A stretch of DNA of 64,000 nucleotides from Oegoconia quadripuncta (GCA_949316235.1 OX438748.1:5459001-5523000); one strand, 5' to 3'; positions 45,502-57,021 are shown, numbered from the stretch's first letter. A program made the numbers and translations. Notes: generated from the sequence alone by a model not told the origin.

Positions 45502-45544
45502 TATCGATATTCTATCGATATTTTATACTATAGCTGGCAACACT
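45502..45544 (+). promoter_or_regulatory. HACD proximal promoter: paired DRE boxes plus TGGCAACACT
   Basis: Perfect TATCGATA boxes at 45502-45509 and 45513-45520 are followed 14 nt later by TGGCAACACT at 45535-45544, 164 nt before the HACD ATG. Two perfect DREs 3 nt apart just upstream of a housekeeping gene are strong circumstantial evidence for a promoter. No TATA box is evident. Confidence 0.5.
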
Positions 45545-45707
45545 AATCACTAACACACACAAACACAATACAAAAATCGCGGTCGTCCGTCCGTCCGTGC
45601 ATGCATTGTTGTGTTACTCTCTCGCTGGTTTTTCTTTCTTTCAGGACTTTATCACAGGCCCTAGTTTATTCTGTCGCCATTATTCATTCATTTATAATTA
45701 ACCCCCA

Positions 45708-48700
45708 ATGGCTAACAAGCCAAGTCCTTTCGTTTATTGGGCGCAAACAGAAAATGTTGTGAGCCTGAAGATTGATCTAAAAAATGTTGTGTCACCAGAC
45801 GTGAAAATTCTAGAAAATAAAGTGAAGTTTTCTTCTGAAGGTGTCGGAGCCCACGGGCAAAGTCAATACGAGTTCAGTTTGGATCTCTTTTCTTCAGTAA
45901 AGATTGTAAGTTGCCGTCCTCTTGATAAGGCTGTACTTGCCGGGTAAAGGTCATCAATGAGTGGGTTGGGTGGCAGCTGGACAGTGGTGTAGCTAATTCA
46001 TTACAAGAGGTATACGCGGCTCCAGGATTTTCTTAGGGGGCAAAAGAATTTATTTTTTGACAAACCCACTAACCCGCAATTTTACTGAGATAGCCCAGGG
46101 AAAATAGGGTAAAAAATTAGCTTAGCTAGACATCATTCAGAACCGACTTATCTAATTGCTATCTTATAAAGGTATATAGAGATGTAATTTTGAATAATTA
46201 AGCCTAAAAAAACGAGCGCTTAGTCCAGATTTTTTTAGAAAACCTTATTTTTGATAACAATAAATACGAACTGATATTTAATTAGGTAGACTTTTATTAA
46301 ACACAGTTAACTTATTGATGGATAAAACACTAAGCATGTTAGTTAGGCATGCATGTGTTTTAGCTGAAAATGTGGTTGAGCTGCATTGCTTAAGAAATAA
46401 AAAGAGAACTAATATTTTGTAACGATAATTTTTAAACTTTTGCTTATTTTTTTACTTACTTAGTACTTGCGTTTCTTACAAATGCTTAATTTTTGAGCAA
46501 ATGTTACTACATTTTCAACACTTTATTAAATGTTTTAAGAGAATTGCGGTTATTCGTTTTTCCGACCATATTTTCCCCGGGTTAAGAGGGTTGATTTTGC
46601 TATTCTTGAGGAAATGCTAGAGGCGGAATCTACTTCTGGTCAGGAGTGTCACAGGAACCAAAAAAAGTTTGTTACCACTATTACCTTATTGCTTTTTAAA
46701 TATACTGGGTGTCTCTTGATTTGTAGTAATCCCCCTCTGTAGGTGGACCTTATAATCTACCATATGATTCACTTTGCTAAGACAAAAAGTCCAATTGTCC
46801 CAAAACTTTTGTAAGTAATTTTTTCGGTTTTGGGAAAATTCTACCTTACATCTATTTTTAACTTGCCATTTCTGCAAACGAAGACATTTTTCATGTCAAA
46901 TTTTTGCTAAACATACCAAAACAGAGTTGCTAAGATTGCACATCAAAATTAATGAAAAATTGTTTATCATGTCAAAAAAAACTTGAACTAATATAGTACT
47001 AATGTAACATTACATAATTATAACATGTGAACCTACACTGTGACATAGACATACCAGCAGTTTAATGCTGCTCATCTATAATAATAATTTTTGTGACCAG
47101 TTTAATTTTAGTACATAAGTTTGAACCTCAATGGTGTAAAAAGTGGAGAATACCAAAGTTGGCCTTGATTTTAGAAATAAATTAATTGATTCATTTTTCA
47201 GATTAGTAAAATAATTTTAAGTTTTATCGTTGGAAAAAGATTATTGCTATTTGAATTATTAACAATTGTTTTTATGACAAATCTTTCGACTATTCTCTCT
47301 TTGGGAGGGATTTCAATCATAACCGTTTAGCTGACGGTCACTATCCACTACACCAACCAGTTGTCGTTAAAAGAATTATCATCTACTTATGTGACATCCT
47401 GTTTTCTATATATATGTATATACTTACCTGCATAGCGTCACAAAACAATTTTTATCCTAAACTAAGCAATACATTTATTTATTGTGGACTTTAATTTAAA
47501 CTTTCATAGTGCTTTTCTTCCTGAGCTCCACAACTTATCTTGTGGCTTTGTAGCACCAAATGGCTGAACTGATTTGATAATGGTTTTTCATGTTTGATAG
47601 CCAGTATTAATGAGATGATTCTTAACCATGTTTAATGGAAACGTTTAACACTTATTTGTTGTTTTAATTTCAACATTCGATTCTTTTTGTTTTTCACAAC
47701 TGAGACTACCTTCTGTGGTGTAGTACCCAGAATTATTTTGTTGAAGTGACAATATACAGGGCGTCCCAAAGTTATGGGACATGAAGGGGAAGTACCTTAA
47801 ATATCGTAGATAGTGAATTTTGCTCAAAGAAGACTTTATGTTATTTTTAAAAGTTAGTAATTCTGCATTCATAGATTTTCTAAAAATTATTTGCTTCGGC
47901 TGGGAATCGAACCGACTCAAATGTGAAAAAAAAAACACCCTACTTTTATGATGCCAATCGAAAGAATAGCTAAAAAATAATAACTCTGCCTAAGTAACAT
48001 AGTATTTTAAAAGAAAGGAACAACGTGAAATTAATCATTTTAATCAAATAAAAAACATACATGAAACTGCCGTAGTCAATTAAGTAGGTATTTTTTTGTA
48101 AATTAATTAATTAAATGCTCAAAATGTGATCCCTCTTGTCTTACGCAAATCGCCAATCTTTTAATGAGCCCGCTGCCTGTTGATTTTCTAATCATTTTAT
48201 GGTGAACACTCGATGTGATATGGCACAATTCTGTTTGCAACTCGCCTACGTTCTCGTATCGCTTTTTGTATAGCATATCTTTCACGTATCCCCAAAAGAA
48301 GAAATCTAATGGTGTGAGGTCCGGGGATCTGGCCAGCCATCTAATCGGTCCATTTGTACCAATCCATGTAGGAAAACATTCATTTAGAAAATCTGCTGCT
48401 CTCCGACTATAGTGGGTACTTATTTACGAATAATCAATGCTATCTTTGGAATGATAATATCGCTACTTTTCGAACGTCGTCGGCAATAAATAACTTTCTT
48501 GAAATTTGACTCAATCATTTTATGTTGTTCCTTTCTTTTAAAATACTATGTTACTTAGGCAGAGTTATTATTTTTTAGCTATTCTTTCGATTGGCATCAT
48601 AAAAGTAGGGTGTTTTTTTTTTCACATTTAAGTCGGTTCGATTCCCAGCCGAAGCAAGTAATTTTTAGAAAATCTATGAATGCAGAATTACTAACTTTTA

Positions 48701-51700
48701 AAAATAACATAAAGTCTTCTTTGAGCAAAATTCACTATCTACAATATTTAAGGTACTTCCCCTTCATGTCCCATAACTTTGGGACGCCCTGTATATCCAT
48801 TTTTACAATCTTCCATTGTCTCACAATTTCAATAAACAGTGTCCATTACATTTATTTATATAGAACAAAACAGATGGAACGCAAGCTCCAACGGCTAAAG
48901 TGTTCGAGAATCGTGTGGAAGTGGTGATCCAGAAAGAAACTCCTTATTGGTGGCCCCGGCTTACTGCACAGCCACAGAAACCTGCTTGGCTAAAGGTATA
49001 ATTTTTTTATCTCATAATATAAAATCTTTTATCAAGGCATATAGATAGACCAACTGGTACCTAGCATGTTAAATGTTTATAAAAGAAAAAATAATGCATC
49101 TCCAAATTTTTGTTTGCGTAAATTCCAATTGATATATTTCATTGAATTCGACTGCCTGCAGAGACATTTAGTAGGCAGATGATTTTCAGCATCAGGAAAC
49201 GAGACAATCAATTATTTTCTCATATGTGGTAGTTTTCCGTAAAAGTGGATGTCCACCATAAATATGACCACCTAGGCATACAATTGATTGAAAGACTAAT
49301 TCAACAATCTGTCTACAATATGTATATATTGGATGTATATTGAAGTTACTGTAGAAGGAGTGGGGAGATGTCCTCCATGTGAAACCAATATCAAGCTGGT
49401 TAATTTTGAGATTTAGGGATTGAGATTTTATGTAATTTAAACTTCAAAATACACATACTCATAGACTGAATTATCTATGTAACTATATGCCCTAAAAAAA
49501 CTTGAATATTTTTTTTCACAGATAAACTTTGACTTGTGGAGGTCTGAAGATGGCCAGGATAGTGACGAAGAGAAACCTGACGTCATGAAGGACTACCCTG
49601 GAATGTATGACAGGTTACACAAGGAGGAAATGGGCTACAGGAAAGGTAACAATATTGTTTAACAAAAGCCGATGCACATTAAAATTCTATTGACATTGCT
49701 GTTTAGCGGTAGACTTAGATAAGATGCCCTACCACCACTACCCTCCCCGCTGGGGATCGAACCCGCGACCACCGATTCGTCACCCTTATGTTGTTTACTT
49801 TGAGGCACGAAGGCGGTTAAAATTATATCAAATGTTAAGTGTATTTGTATTGTTCTATTTTATAGAATATATATTTGTAGTCCTGTAAATATTTTAGTAT
49901 CTAACTCGCATCCTGTAAAATATGTTGCGACCTTATGATCTAACTTATGGGGTACCTACTGCCCATGCCAAATTCCGTAAACCTTACTATGATGACGTAA
50001 ATCTCTTCTTACTTCACAACTAAAGGGAAAAATCCGAAAATCAACAATGAATTTACGATTTTGTAGTCTAACGTATGGAGTACCTACTTTATATGCCAAA
50101 TTCCGTAACCCTAACCATGATGACGTAAGACACAACTAAAGGAAAAAATCCGAAAAATAACAATGAATTTCGGAGTTTATAAAACTTCTACATAACTAGT
50201 TACATAGTTAAGTTTGTTAGTTTAAAAAGTTTGCCAATGGTGATGTTGAGCAGATGAACCCTCACGGCCCGAGTCCTATTAGCACGATTTATTTTTATAC
50301 AGGGTGAATTTGAATTCGTGTAATTCCCATTAACTGGTGGCGCCACTCTTGATTACAAACAACTTTCCCCATGGAACCGTAGTCAAATTCGATCAAAAAA
50401 TTTTCGAATACACATATAAAGTAATTGTTCTCATGACCTCTTAATAAATAATGTATTATAGATCTCGTCAACTGTCGCTTTATACAGTGTGAATTTGAAT
50501 TCGTGTAATTCCTGTTTACTGGTGTCCAATTACGAGCAACTTTCCCCAAGGAACCATAGTCGAATTCTATATAAAAAAAATGCGATTACCCATACAAAGT
50601 AAACCATTCTGAAATCACCTCTAGAGTAAGGAAATCCAAAAAATTTCTGTTGAATTCGGCTATGGTTCCTGGTGAAAAGTTGTTCGTAATCAGGAGTAGA
50701 GTCGCCAGCCGAAAATTGTTGGCTTTCCATACTAAAATGGTTTAAGAATGGTTAACTTTAATCGAAAATTTTTTGATCGAATTCGACTATCGTTCGTAGT
50801 AGATAGTTCTTCATACACAAGAGTGGCATCACCTGTTAATGGGAATTACACGAATTCAAATTCACCCTGTATAGAGCCTTGTTTCTTACCCACAATGGCA
50901 CAGAATGGCATTGAATTTATACAGTCATGTGGTATAAGGCGTGTAAAGGAGATAATTTTAGTCACACGTTGTCGTGAAGTATCGCGATTAGTTGACAAGC
51001 GACGTAAGAATTTTCATACGCAGCCAAAGCGAGGGTACATTGTATCATTTTCAGTGTTAGTAGACAGGCCACGTATTTTGAATCAGCTCAGTAAGTACAA
51101 TATTGGTCGTACCAAATTCAAATATGCTAATTTCCATGGTTTTCTAAGCTATAGTTTCTTGTAAGGATCAAGACTCACTGAATTTATTGCTTTCACTGGT
51201 TTTTTTTTAGGTATAAGTAATATTAGTAGCACTTATAGAGAGGCCGAGGCTTCATTGTTACATGCTAAGTATCAATATTATCTATTTAATATGGATATTT
51301 ATCTATTTTTATTAATTTATTGGAATATCTAGAGACGTGAAGTTAGAGTATGCTACCTAAAAATGTCAAAACGTAAAAACTTTTCCCATACATTTCAGAG
51401 CAACACTCCTATACATCATTCATTCCCCATTTATTTACATGTCGTAGTTTCGTACAACAAGTGTGACTGATTATTATAAAATTTAATATTAGGTCCTTAC
51501 CTATGAAATTGGTGTTTTGTATGAAGAATTTCATGAAGACTGTTTTCTCCATACAAAGATTTGTAATTTTTTTGGGAACGGCAAATCCAAATTTAGCTAA
51601 ACTTTGTGTGTATTATCGGATAACATTAAGTTAAATATAGGCAGTGTTAATTTTTAAAAGTAACCGCTTTATAAAAATTTCTACGAATCTAAGAAATAAT

Positions 51701-54700
51701 ATGGGCAGTTCATGAAAAGAGCTGTGTTCAAGTTTTTTTTATTATGTGATTTAGCTCAGACATTAAAAATTTCATGTGAAACCTTGAAAATATATTCTAT
51801 TTTCCAAATAAAAAACAAATTTGGAAATAGCTACAGAATCGTAGGAGTTGGTACATATGATAAACGAAGAAAAAAAAATCGAAAAATAATATTTAAAATT
51901 ATTTTTCGAATTTCGAACTTAACCTTATCTATTTCATTTTTCAACAAGATTGTGCTCTTCCATACAATAGCAGTCGAACGCGTTTATATTTCAACCAGTA
52001 TTTTCAAACAAGTGAAACTGTGTACCTCTTTGTAGCTATTTAAAAAACTAACTTGAGAACGAGACGATAGTGGTCTCTTGAGATGTCTTCGTCTGTCAAG
52101 ACTGCAAATACTGCCATGAATTGGAGCCGAGCACTTGCTGGCTTAGAAAATAATAGGTTTTTATTTAAAAAATGATTATTTAAAGAGCATTGTTTTTATT
52201 TAGAAAAACATGATACATTAGTTTCCTTTTCTGTAACTGTCTAGACGTTCAATACAGGGTGAATTTGAATTTGTGTAATTCCTAGTAACTGGTGACGCCA
52301 TTCTTGATTATGAACAACTTTCCCCAAGGAACTATAGTCGAATTCGATAAAAAAAAAACGATTATCCATACAAAGTAAGCCATTCCGAAACCACCTTTAA
52401 TATGGAAGTCCAACAATTTTCATCTGAATTCGGCTATGGTTCCTAGTGGAAAGTTGTTCGTAATCAGGAGTGGAGTCACAAGTACACAGGAATTTCACGA
52501 ATTAAATTGCATCCTGTATATTCATTCAACATTGTTTTATTTCGCCTTTTCATACCTACCTATTACATAAGCTAGTGACGTCACACTGTGGTAAAACATA
52601 ATGTCTGGACATTAGTCCAGTAAATGTAATCTATATGGTAATATAATTATCCGTGTTGCACCTCTGCTATTGTTTGAGCACCTTTGCCATTTAATTGTGT
52701 ACTAGCTTCCGCCTTCCGTTTTTAAACGTCTGTCTTTTAAAAACAAAAAAGACAGTCAAGTATCAATAGGACTCGTGCCCTGAGGGTTCCGTACAAAACA
52801 TCACCATTGATAAACTTTTTAAGGTCCTTTTTCTCAGAAATCGCTGGAGGTGGCAAGTTGAAATTGACCCGCCTCCTGTATTTTAATATGAACAATATAA
52901 AGTTTACAAAACAGGTCGCGGATTCGATTCCTAACTACCGCCATATTATCTATTGTTGTATTACAGCTGTTTGAGATCAGATATCATCAACAGCCTTACA
53001 TATCCCCACTGTTGGGGCACAGTCTCCTCTCAATGGGAAAGTGTATTGGCTATAATCCACCATACAGGCCCAATGCGGTGCCCAGATTGCTGGATTTATG
53101 TCAGACGAGTGGCCATCTGATAGGCAGAAATCTTAAGCCAAATTGGCTTAACAACTGCCTTTAATTGAAAACAACTTATATCGTTATAATCTCTCCTTTC
53201 AATTTAAGAGCTATGCTCTTGTCGGTGGAGTCCTTTTCACACTTCTCAACATCCTTCCGAAGAGAAAGGCCTAGAAGAACATACATGGTACAAGTAAAGG
53301 AAAAAGTAAATGCCGTGTCGTATCAGGATGTCAAAGAAAAAGCGTTATAATACCGACCGGTATATCGCTCCTGTGTGGTAGTCTTAAAAATTACAAATAT
53401 TAAACTTCATAATATTATTTCATGCCGTGTGGTTTCCAACAGAGTAGAATAGCAAAGGCCACTAAGTGATCGTGGGTGTAATAGCATAGGCCAGTGATGG
53501 GCAGCAGCCCACCTCGCCTGCCCAGCATGGAACATGCTTAAGTCCAACAGTAGACTACTATGTGCTGTTGACGTGCGAATTATTCTATGAGAATTACTGG
53601 TAAATAGGCGTAGCACGCCCACTCGCATGGTGGACAGGCGACCTGATAAAGGTCGCAGGAAATCGCTGGATGCAGCCCGCTTCCAACCGGCCCCTCTGGA
53701 TTTCTTTGGGGGAGGCCTGTCGAATGTTTAGCAGTGGACGCCCTGTGGCTAATACGATGATAACGTAAATATTATGAGTTTCCAAAAAAAACATTTTTTT
53801 TTTCTTTCCTAGAAGACATGAAAAAGGTGTACCTTATAATATACAACCTGTTCCAATTCGTGGGCTTCACCTACGTGCTGGCGGTGATGAGTGTGCAGTT
53901 TACGAAGGTGGGCTACTTGTCCGTGGGAGAGACGTACGAGAACGTCGGCGCAGCCATGAAATTCCTGCAGCTGATGCAGTATCTGGAGGTTTTGCATCCC
54001 TTGTTTGGTTATACCAAGGTGAGGATGAGTGTTCTTCATAATCTTTTTTTTTATGCACAACGGATTGGTATTTGACCTGAATCACACCTTTTTTTTTAAT
54101 GCATAACGGGTTGGTGAGGTCAAGTGACCTCAATCACCTGATGTTAAGTGAAGATGAGGTCGAAGGTGGAAGCGTACTGTCCCGAAAACACCAACACATT
54201 TGAGGGACTGGCTATCTTATCTCTGACAACCGGAACACAACAATGCTATTAACATTGCTGCTTGGCGGCAGATTTAGATAAGATGGTGGTAGCTAGCCAG
54301 GCGGACATTTAAAATGCCCTACCACCAACCAAACCGAGTACTTAAACATGTACCCCGCTGGGGATCGAACCCGCGACCTCCGAATCGTAAACCCAATGTT
54401 GTTTACATTGAGTATGGAGGCCGATCAAAGAGCCAGATCAAAGAATTGTGTGATTAAAGAAAGGTGTGGCGTGCAAGATGACGTAATAAGATAGAAAGAG
54501 GTGTGTTAGGTGGTTTAAGCATATGGAAAGAATGAATGAAAGGAGATTAACGAAAGCGTGAAGGATCGGTAAAGGTCGACCAAAAACAACGTACGTCAAT
54601 CAACTGACCAACGTACTCACAAAGCGCCTTTCTACACTTCATAATGTATGTTAAATGTTCTTTGTATTTTATTTTTGTGTGCAATAAAGAATTTAATAAT

Positions 54701-55714
54701 AATAATAAAGCGTCAGGGGGTCTACTCTCTAAAGAAAATAGCTTTGAACGGCCGTAACTTCGGACTCTTTCTAGTTAGAGAGTAGACTCCCAGATACGGT
54801 CAACCACTAACCGAAGTGCGTTACTTACTTTGTGGATAGTGTCGTGGACTGTGTATATACTTAATACCTACAGAAATTGTTAATAATGTAACTATGTACA
54901 CTGTTGTTAACTGTCCCAAATAAAAAAAAAAATAGCGTGTATAAAGCATTTGATGAGAGTGGAAGAAACAAAAGTAGTATGTCAGGATCGTTGCAAGTGG
55001 AAATCAATAGTCTGCCCCAACGGTAAACAGGCGTGAACATATGTATGTAAATTGATTTATTATTATTTTCTCAAACATGCATGGAAATATTGTCATTACT
55101 TTCGAAAAAAGAACACGCGAAGTATCTATTTTACGGACAGCGAAAAATAAACCCATTGCAGGAGCGTTTTTTGAATTTGGAACATTAACGCTTGAGCAAT
55201 GTTGTATGAAATGGCGTGCTAGGGTTATTATTATCTTTGATTGGATCTCTTTTATCATTCTTGGCATACCAAAATCTCTTTGCTTAGTACAAATTGCATT
55301 CACGTGGCTGTATGCGTAAATGCGTTTGCCTTTCGGCACAGACGATAAATAGAAAATCGGCGGCAAAGCTGAAAATTCGTCTTGATTTGTTATTTAAATA
55401 TTTATTATTTCCCTGCATTCTTTTGAGAAAAGCACTATAACATATATGCCTCGGCGGAAATGGCAATTGCCTGTCTCGTATTAGTGAAGGCCGAGCCGTA
55501 GGCGAGACTCATACTCGACCTGCAATTGCCTATTTCCCGGCCTTTGCAATAATGTACTATTTAACGGATTCCAGGGTGGAGCGCTAATCCCGTTCCTGCA
55601 GGTAACCGGCAGGGCTTTCGTGTTGTTCGGTATGATTGAGCCAGAGCCGCGTATGCAGACCAAGCCGGTTGTGTTCTACCTGTTCCTGGTCTGGAGCTGC
55701 ATTGAAATAATCAG
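45708..55714 (+). CDS. Hacd3: very-long-chain (3R)-3-hydroxyacyl-CoA dehydratase, HACD3-like, 5' five exons (partial)
   Basis: ER membrane enzyme of the fatty-acid elongation cycle (PTPLA family), of the form with an N-terminal p23/CS domain. Exons: 45708-45905, 48864-48995, 49522-49645, 53813-54018 and 55575-55714; all junctions are GT/AG and phases join to 266 residues plus two bases of a split codon. Residues about 6-100 form the CS domain (FVYWAQT at the start, PYWWPRL near the end). An acidic linker follows (SEDGQDSDEEKPD), then DYPGMYDRL. Membrane segments begin at MKKVYLIIYNLFQFVGF, continue through MQYLEVLHPLFGY, and reach VVFYLFLVWSCIEIIR. The catalytic Tyr and Glu of the family lie in the part that should follow. 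No matching exon is visible between 55715 and 64000, so the rest lies beyond the window. The gene is interrupted in introns by mariner, MITE, SINE and Gypsy insertions. Confidence 0.92.
47303..47367 (-). repeat. SINE subfamily A, head fragment
   Basis: Only the tRNA-like head is left: the reverse of CACTATCCACTACACCAACC marks the A box at about 47340-47360. In HACD intron 1. Confidence 0.55.
47757..48791 (-). mobile_element. mariner-family element: long inverted repeats around a transposase remnant
   Basis: Termini CAGGGCGTCCCAAAGTTATG and its inverted copy, with TA on both sides (47755-47756, 48792-48793). Each arm is about 270 bp and nearly perfect, running to about 48025 on the left and from about 48522 on the right. 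The centre codes on the minus strand for the C-terminal part of a mariner transposase (about 48400 to 48103): FLNECFPTW, WLARSPDLTPLDFFFWGYVK (the last catalytic Asp region), then a basic helix stretch. The N-terminal transposase half is missing, so it cannot be autonomous. It sits in HACD intron 1 and ends 72 bp before exon 2. Confidence 0.8.
49672..49817 (-). repeat. SINE family C, 5' half
   Basis: Contains GATCGAACCCGCGACCACC (B box region) and GGCACGAAGGCGGTT (head). Body truncated. In HACD intron 3, antisense. Confidence 0.8.
50300..50869. mobile_element. mariner-type MITE (CAGGGTGAATTTG family), with a second copy inside
   Basis: Outer ends CAGGGTGAATTTGAATTCGT and its inverted copy, flanked by TA (50298-50299, 50870-50871). 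At 50485 a second left end (CAGTGTGAATTTG, again after TA) opens another copy, which runs to about 50715 and lacks its right terminus. In HACD intron 3. Confidence 0.75.
51490..51895. mobile_element. MITE with GGTCCTTACC-type termini, copy 2, one end lost
   Basis: Starts TAGGTCCTTACCTATGAAAT and follows copy 1 (10594-11013) in reverse orientation through blocks such as CGGCAAATCCAAATTTAGCT and ATCGGATAACATTAAGTTAA. The far inverted repeat is missing near 51895. In HACD intron 3. Confidence 0.65.
52255..52516. mobile_element. mariner-type MITE (CAGGGTGAATTTG family), 262 bp
   Basis: Left CAGGGTGAATTTGAATTTGT, right ACGAATTAAATTGCATCCTG, flanked by TA. The inner blocks (AACTTTCCCCAAGGAAC, GGCTATGGTTCCTAGTGGAA) match the elements at 50300-50869. 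In HACD intron 3. Confidence 0.75.
52970..53150 (-). repeat. body of the 5S-SINE family, minus strand
   Basis: The reverse of CAACAGCCTTACATATCCCC and TTGGGGCACAGTCTCCTCTC corresponds to the tail of the element at 1390-1690; no 5S-like head is visible. In HACD intron 3. Confidence 0.6.
53440..53766 (+). repeat. LINE 3' part of the AGGCC-ATGATG type, longer
   Basis: CAGGCGACCTGATAAAGGTC, GGAAATCGCTGGATGCAGCC and GGGGGAGGCCTGTCGAATGT lead to AATACGATGATAACG, 47 nt before HACD exon 4. Confidence 0.5.
54046..54424 (-). repeat. SINE family C, well preserved, with a second tail fragment
   Basis: A nearly full minus-strand copy at about 54092-54424 (GGGGATCGAACCCGCGACC as B box region). A short extra family C 3' end with its own oligo-T lies at 54046-54090, just 28 nt after HACD exon 4. 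Two insertions in a row or a tail duplication are both possible. Confidence 0.85.
54430..55042 (+). pseudogene. LINE relic interrupted by a 300-bp insertion
   Basis: 54430-54605 and 54925-55042 carry two parts of one LINE tail (the second reads VEETKVVCQDRCKWKSIV, then NGKQA and a stop), related to 38830-39290. The interval 54606-54924 is foreign: a piece ending in AATAAAGAA and (AAT)n, the palindrome at 54716-54791, and an oligo-A near 54921. In HACD intron 4. Confidence 0.55.
54716..54791. repeat. 76-bp palindromic mini-element
   Basis: GGGGGTCTACTCTCTAA (54716-54732) faces TTAGAGAGTAGACTCCC (54775-54791): 17-bp arms with one mismatch around a 42-nt loop. It lies inside the insertion that splits the LINE relic at 54430-55042. 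Confidence 0.6.
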
Positions 55715-55727
55715 GTGAATATCTAAC

Positions 55728-55880
55728 GACCTGTTTGATGTAGTGGTTAGAGACCTTAACTACTGTCTACAGGCCGCGGGTTCCAATCCCGCTAGGGTCA
55801 TATGTTTGTATGATAAATATGGACATGTGTACTCGACTTACAGATGTATACGTATACATTTATAATAAGTACATATTTAG
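55728..55880 (+). repeat. SINE subfamily B, 5' part
   Basis: GACCTGTTTGATGTAGTGGT head, CGGGTTCCAATCCCGC B box and part of the body; it stops near 55880, where an inverted copy begins. In HACD intron 5. Confidence 0.8.
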
Positions 55881-55884
55881 AAAA

Positions 55885-56256
55885 AAGAAGATATATTTAT
55901 ATCCTTGGACATATGCAGACAGCGCCATCTAGTTCCACACTAAGCAACTAGGCTTGTCTTGTGGATACCAGATGGTTGATCACTACACAAATACATTTTT
56001 TTTTTGTAAATAAATACATATGTATATTATTATTTTTTTTTATGCACGACGGGTTCGTACTTGACCTCAATCACACCTGATGTTAAGTGAAGATGAGGTC
56101 GAAGGTGGAAGCGTACTGATGATAAATGAAAAACATCCATAACTCGGGTACACATGACCGTATTCATCATACAAACATATGGCCGTAGCGGGATTCGAAC
56201 CCGCGACCTTTTGGTATAGCAGCAGAGTTTCTAACCACTACACCACACAGGTCGTC
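55885..56256 (-). repeat. SINE subfamily B containing an inserted subfamily C fragment
   Basis: Minus-strand copy with its 3' part at 55890-56030 and its head at 56121-56256 (reverse of CCACTACACCACACAGGTCG). The two halves are separated by a subfamily C fragment at about 56031-56120. It directly faces the plus-strand copy at 55728-55880. Confidence 0.8.
56031..56120 (-). repeat. SINE family C 3' fragment nested in SINE B
   Basis: TTTTTTTTTATGCACGACGG, then GACCTCAATCACACCTGATG and GGTGGAAGCGTACTGA: only the last 80 bp of family C, a 5'-truncated insertion inside SINE B. Confidence 0.85.
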
Positions 56257-56564
56257 AAGATACATAACATAAAGTTACAAATTTTCATGGCTAATGCGGT
56301 TGGTCAGAGATATCCCAAAATAAATGAGTGTGCCAAATATTAATGCTTGAAATAACATATAGTCCACCTTTCGAAATATACAGAAATGCATATGTGACGG
56401 GGTGAGTCCGTCGCTGTTAAAACGTGCAATATAAATATAATATATATTTTTGGTGGAAAGTCCCTTAGTCATCTTTTATGACATCCACGGGACGAGATTG
56501 ATTGGTTCTATTCTTTTTCCGTGCCGAAACCACATGACTTCATCGCTATCCATATCTATACTAG

Positions 56565-56700
56565 TTTGTTTGTAAACGCTTTATTGTACTTCATATGAAT
56601 GAATATACATTGATAAATTAAATGTAACTCAAAATTAAGTACAAAGACGGACTTATCCCATAAAGGGATCTCTTCCAGTCAACCTTGGTAAATATAAAAG
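56565..56700 (-). repeat. LINE 3' end (TCTCTTCCAG family)
   Basis: AACGCTTTATTGTACTTCAT at the left and GGATCTCTTCCAGTCAACCT at the right. The Gypsy element inserted about 70 bp to its right. Confidence 0.6.
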
Positions 56701-56769
56701 AACACGTTGACTGGGCGTACAAAAAGCTAAACATTTTCATTAAAACTATGAATCTACATATTCTATACC

Positions 56770-56966
56770 TGTGGTGTATGAAGGGTTTGTGTGAGGGCAA
56801 CACTGGGCTTTGGGTCTTAACTCAAAAAATCAAGAAGTATGGTGTTTTTGTGTGTCACTCTCTAATTAAATTTATGTACAATCATAAGGTGTATTATTGA
56901 AGAGTACGGTGTCTGCGAGCAGGCCCTCGTCTAGATATACTCAGGCATTAGCCCCAGTATATCACA
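56770..56966 (+). repeat. 5' LTR of the Gypsy element
   Basis: 197 bp, TGTGG to TCACA, matching the 3' LTR base for base as far as I can read. Right after it comes TTGGCGACGAACGG (56967 on), the place of the tRNA primer site; I could not assign the tRNA. Confidence 0.92.
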
Positions 56967-57021
56967 TTGGCGACGAACGGATAAAAAGAAAGTGTGAAAT
57001 ACGAGATATTTTCTTGTCATA

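Larger units (their letters stand above)
44244..45707. other. divergent region between PIP4K and HACD starts
   Basis: 1.46 kb holding both 5'UTRs and promoters. It contains the DRE clusters (45275-45303, 45502-45520), TGGCAACACT at 45535 and a short LINE end (45035-45090). The open frames here show no coding features. Confidence 0.55.

Noticed and set aside
53809..54133. Minus-strand frames opposite HACD exon 4
   Set aside because: Shadows of the plus-strand exon, which has splice sites and membrane segments.
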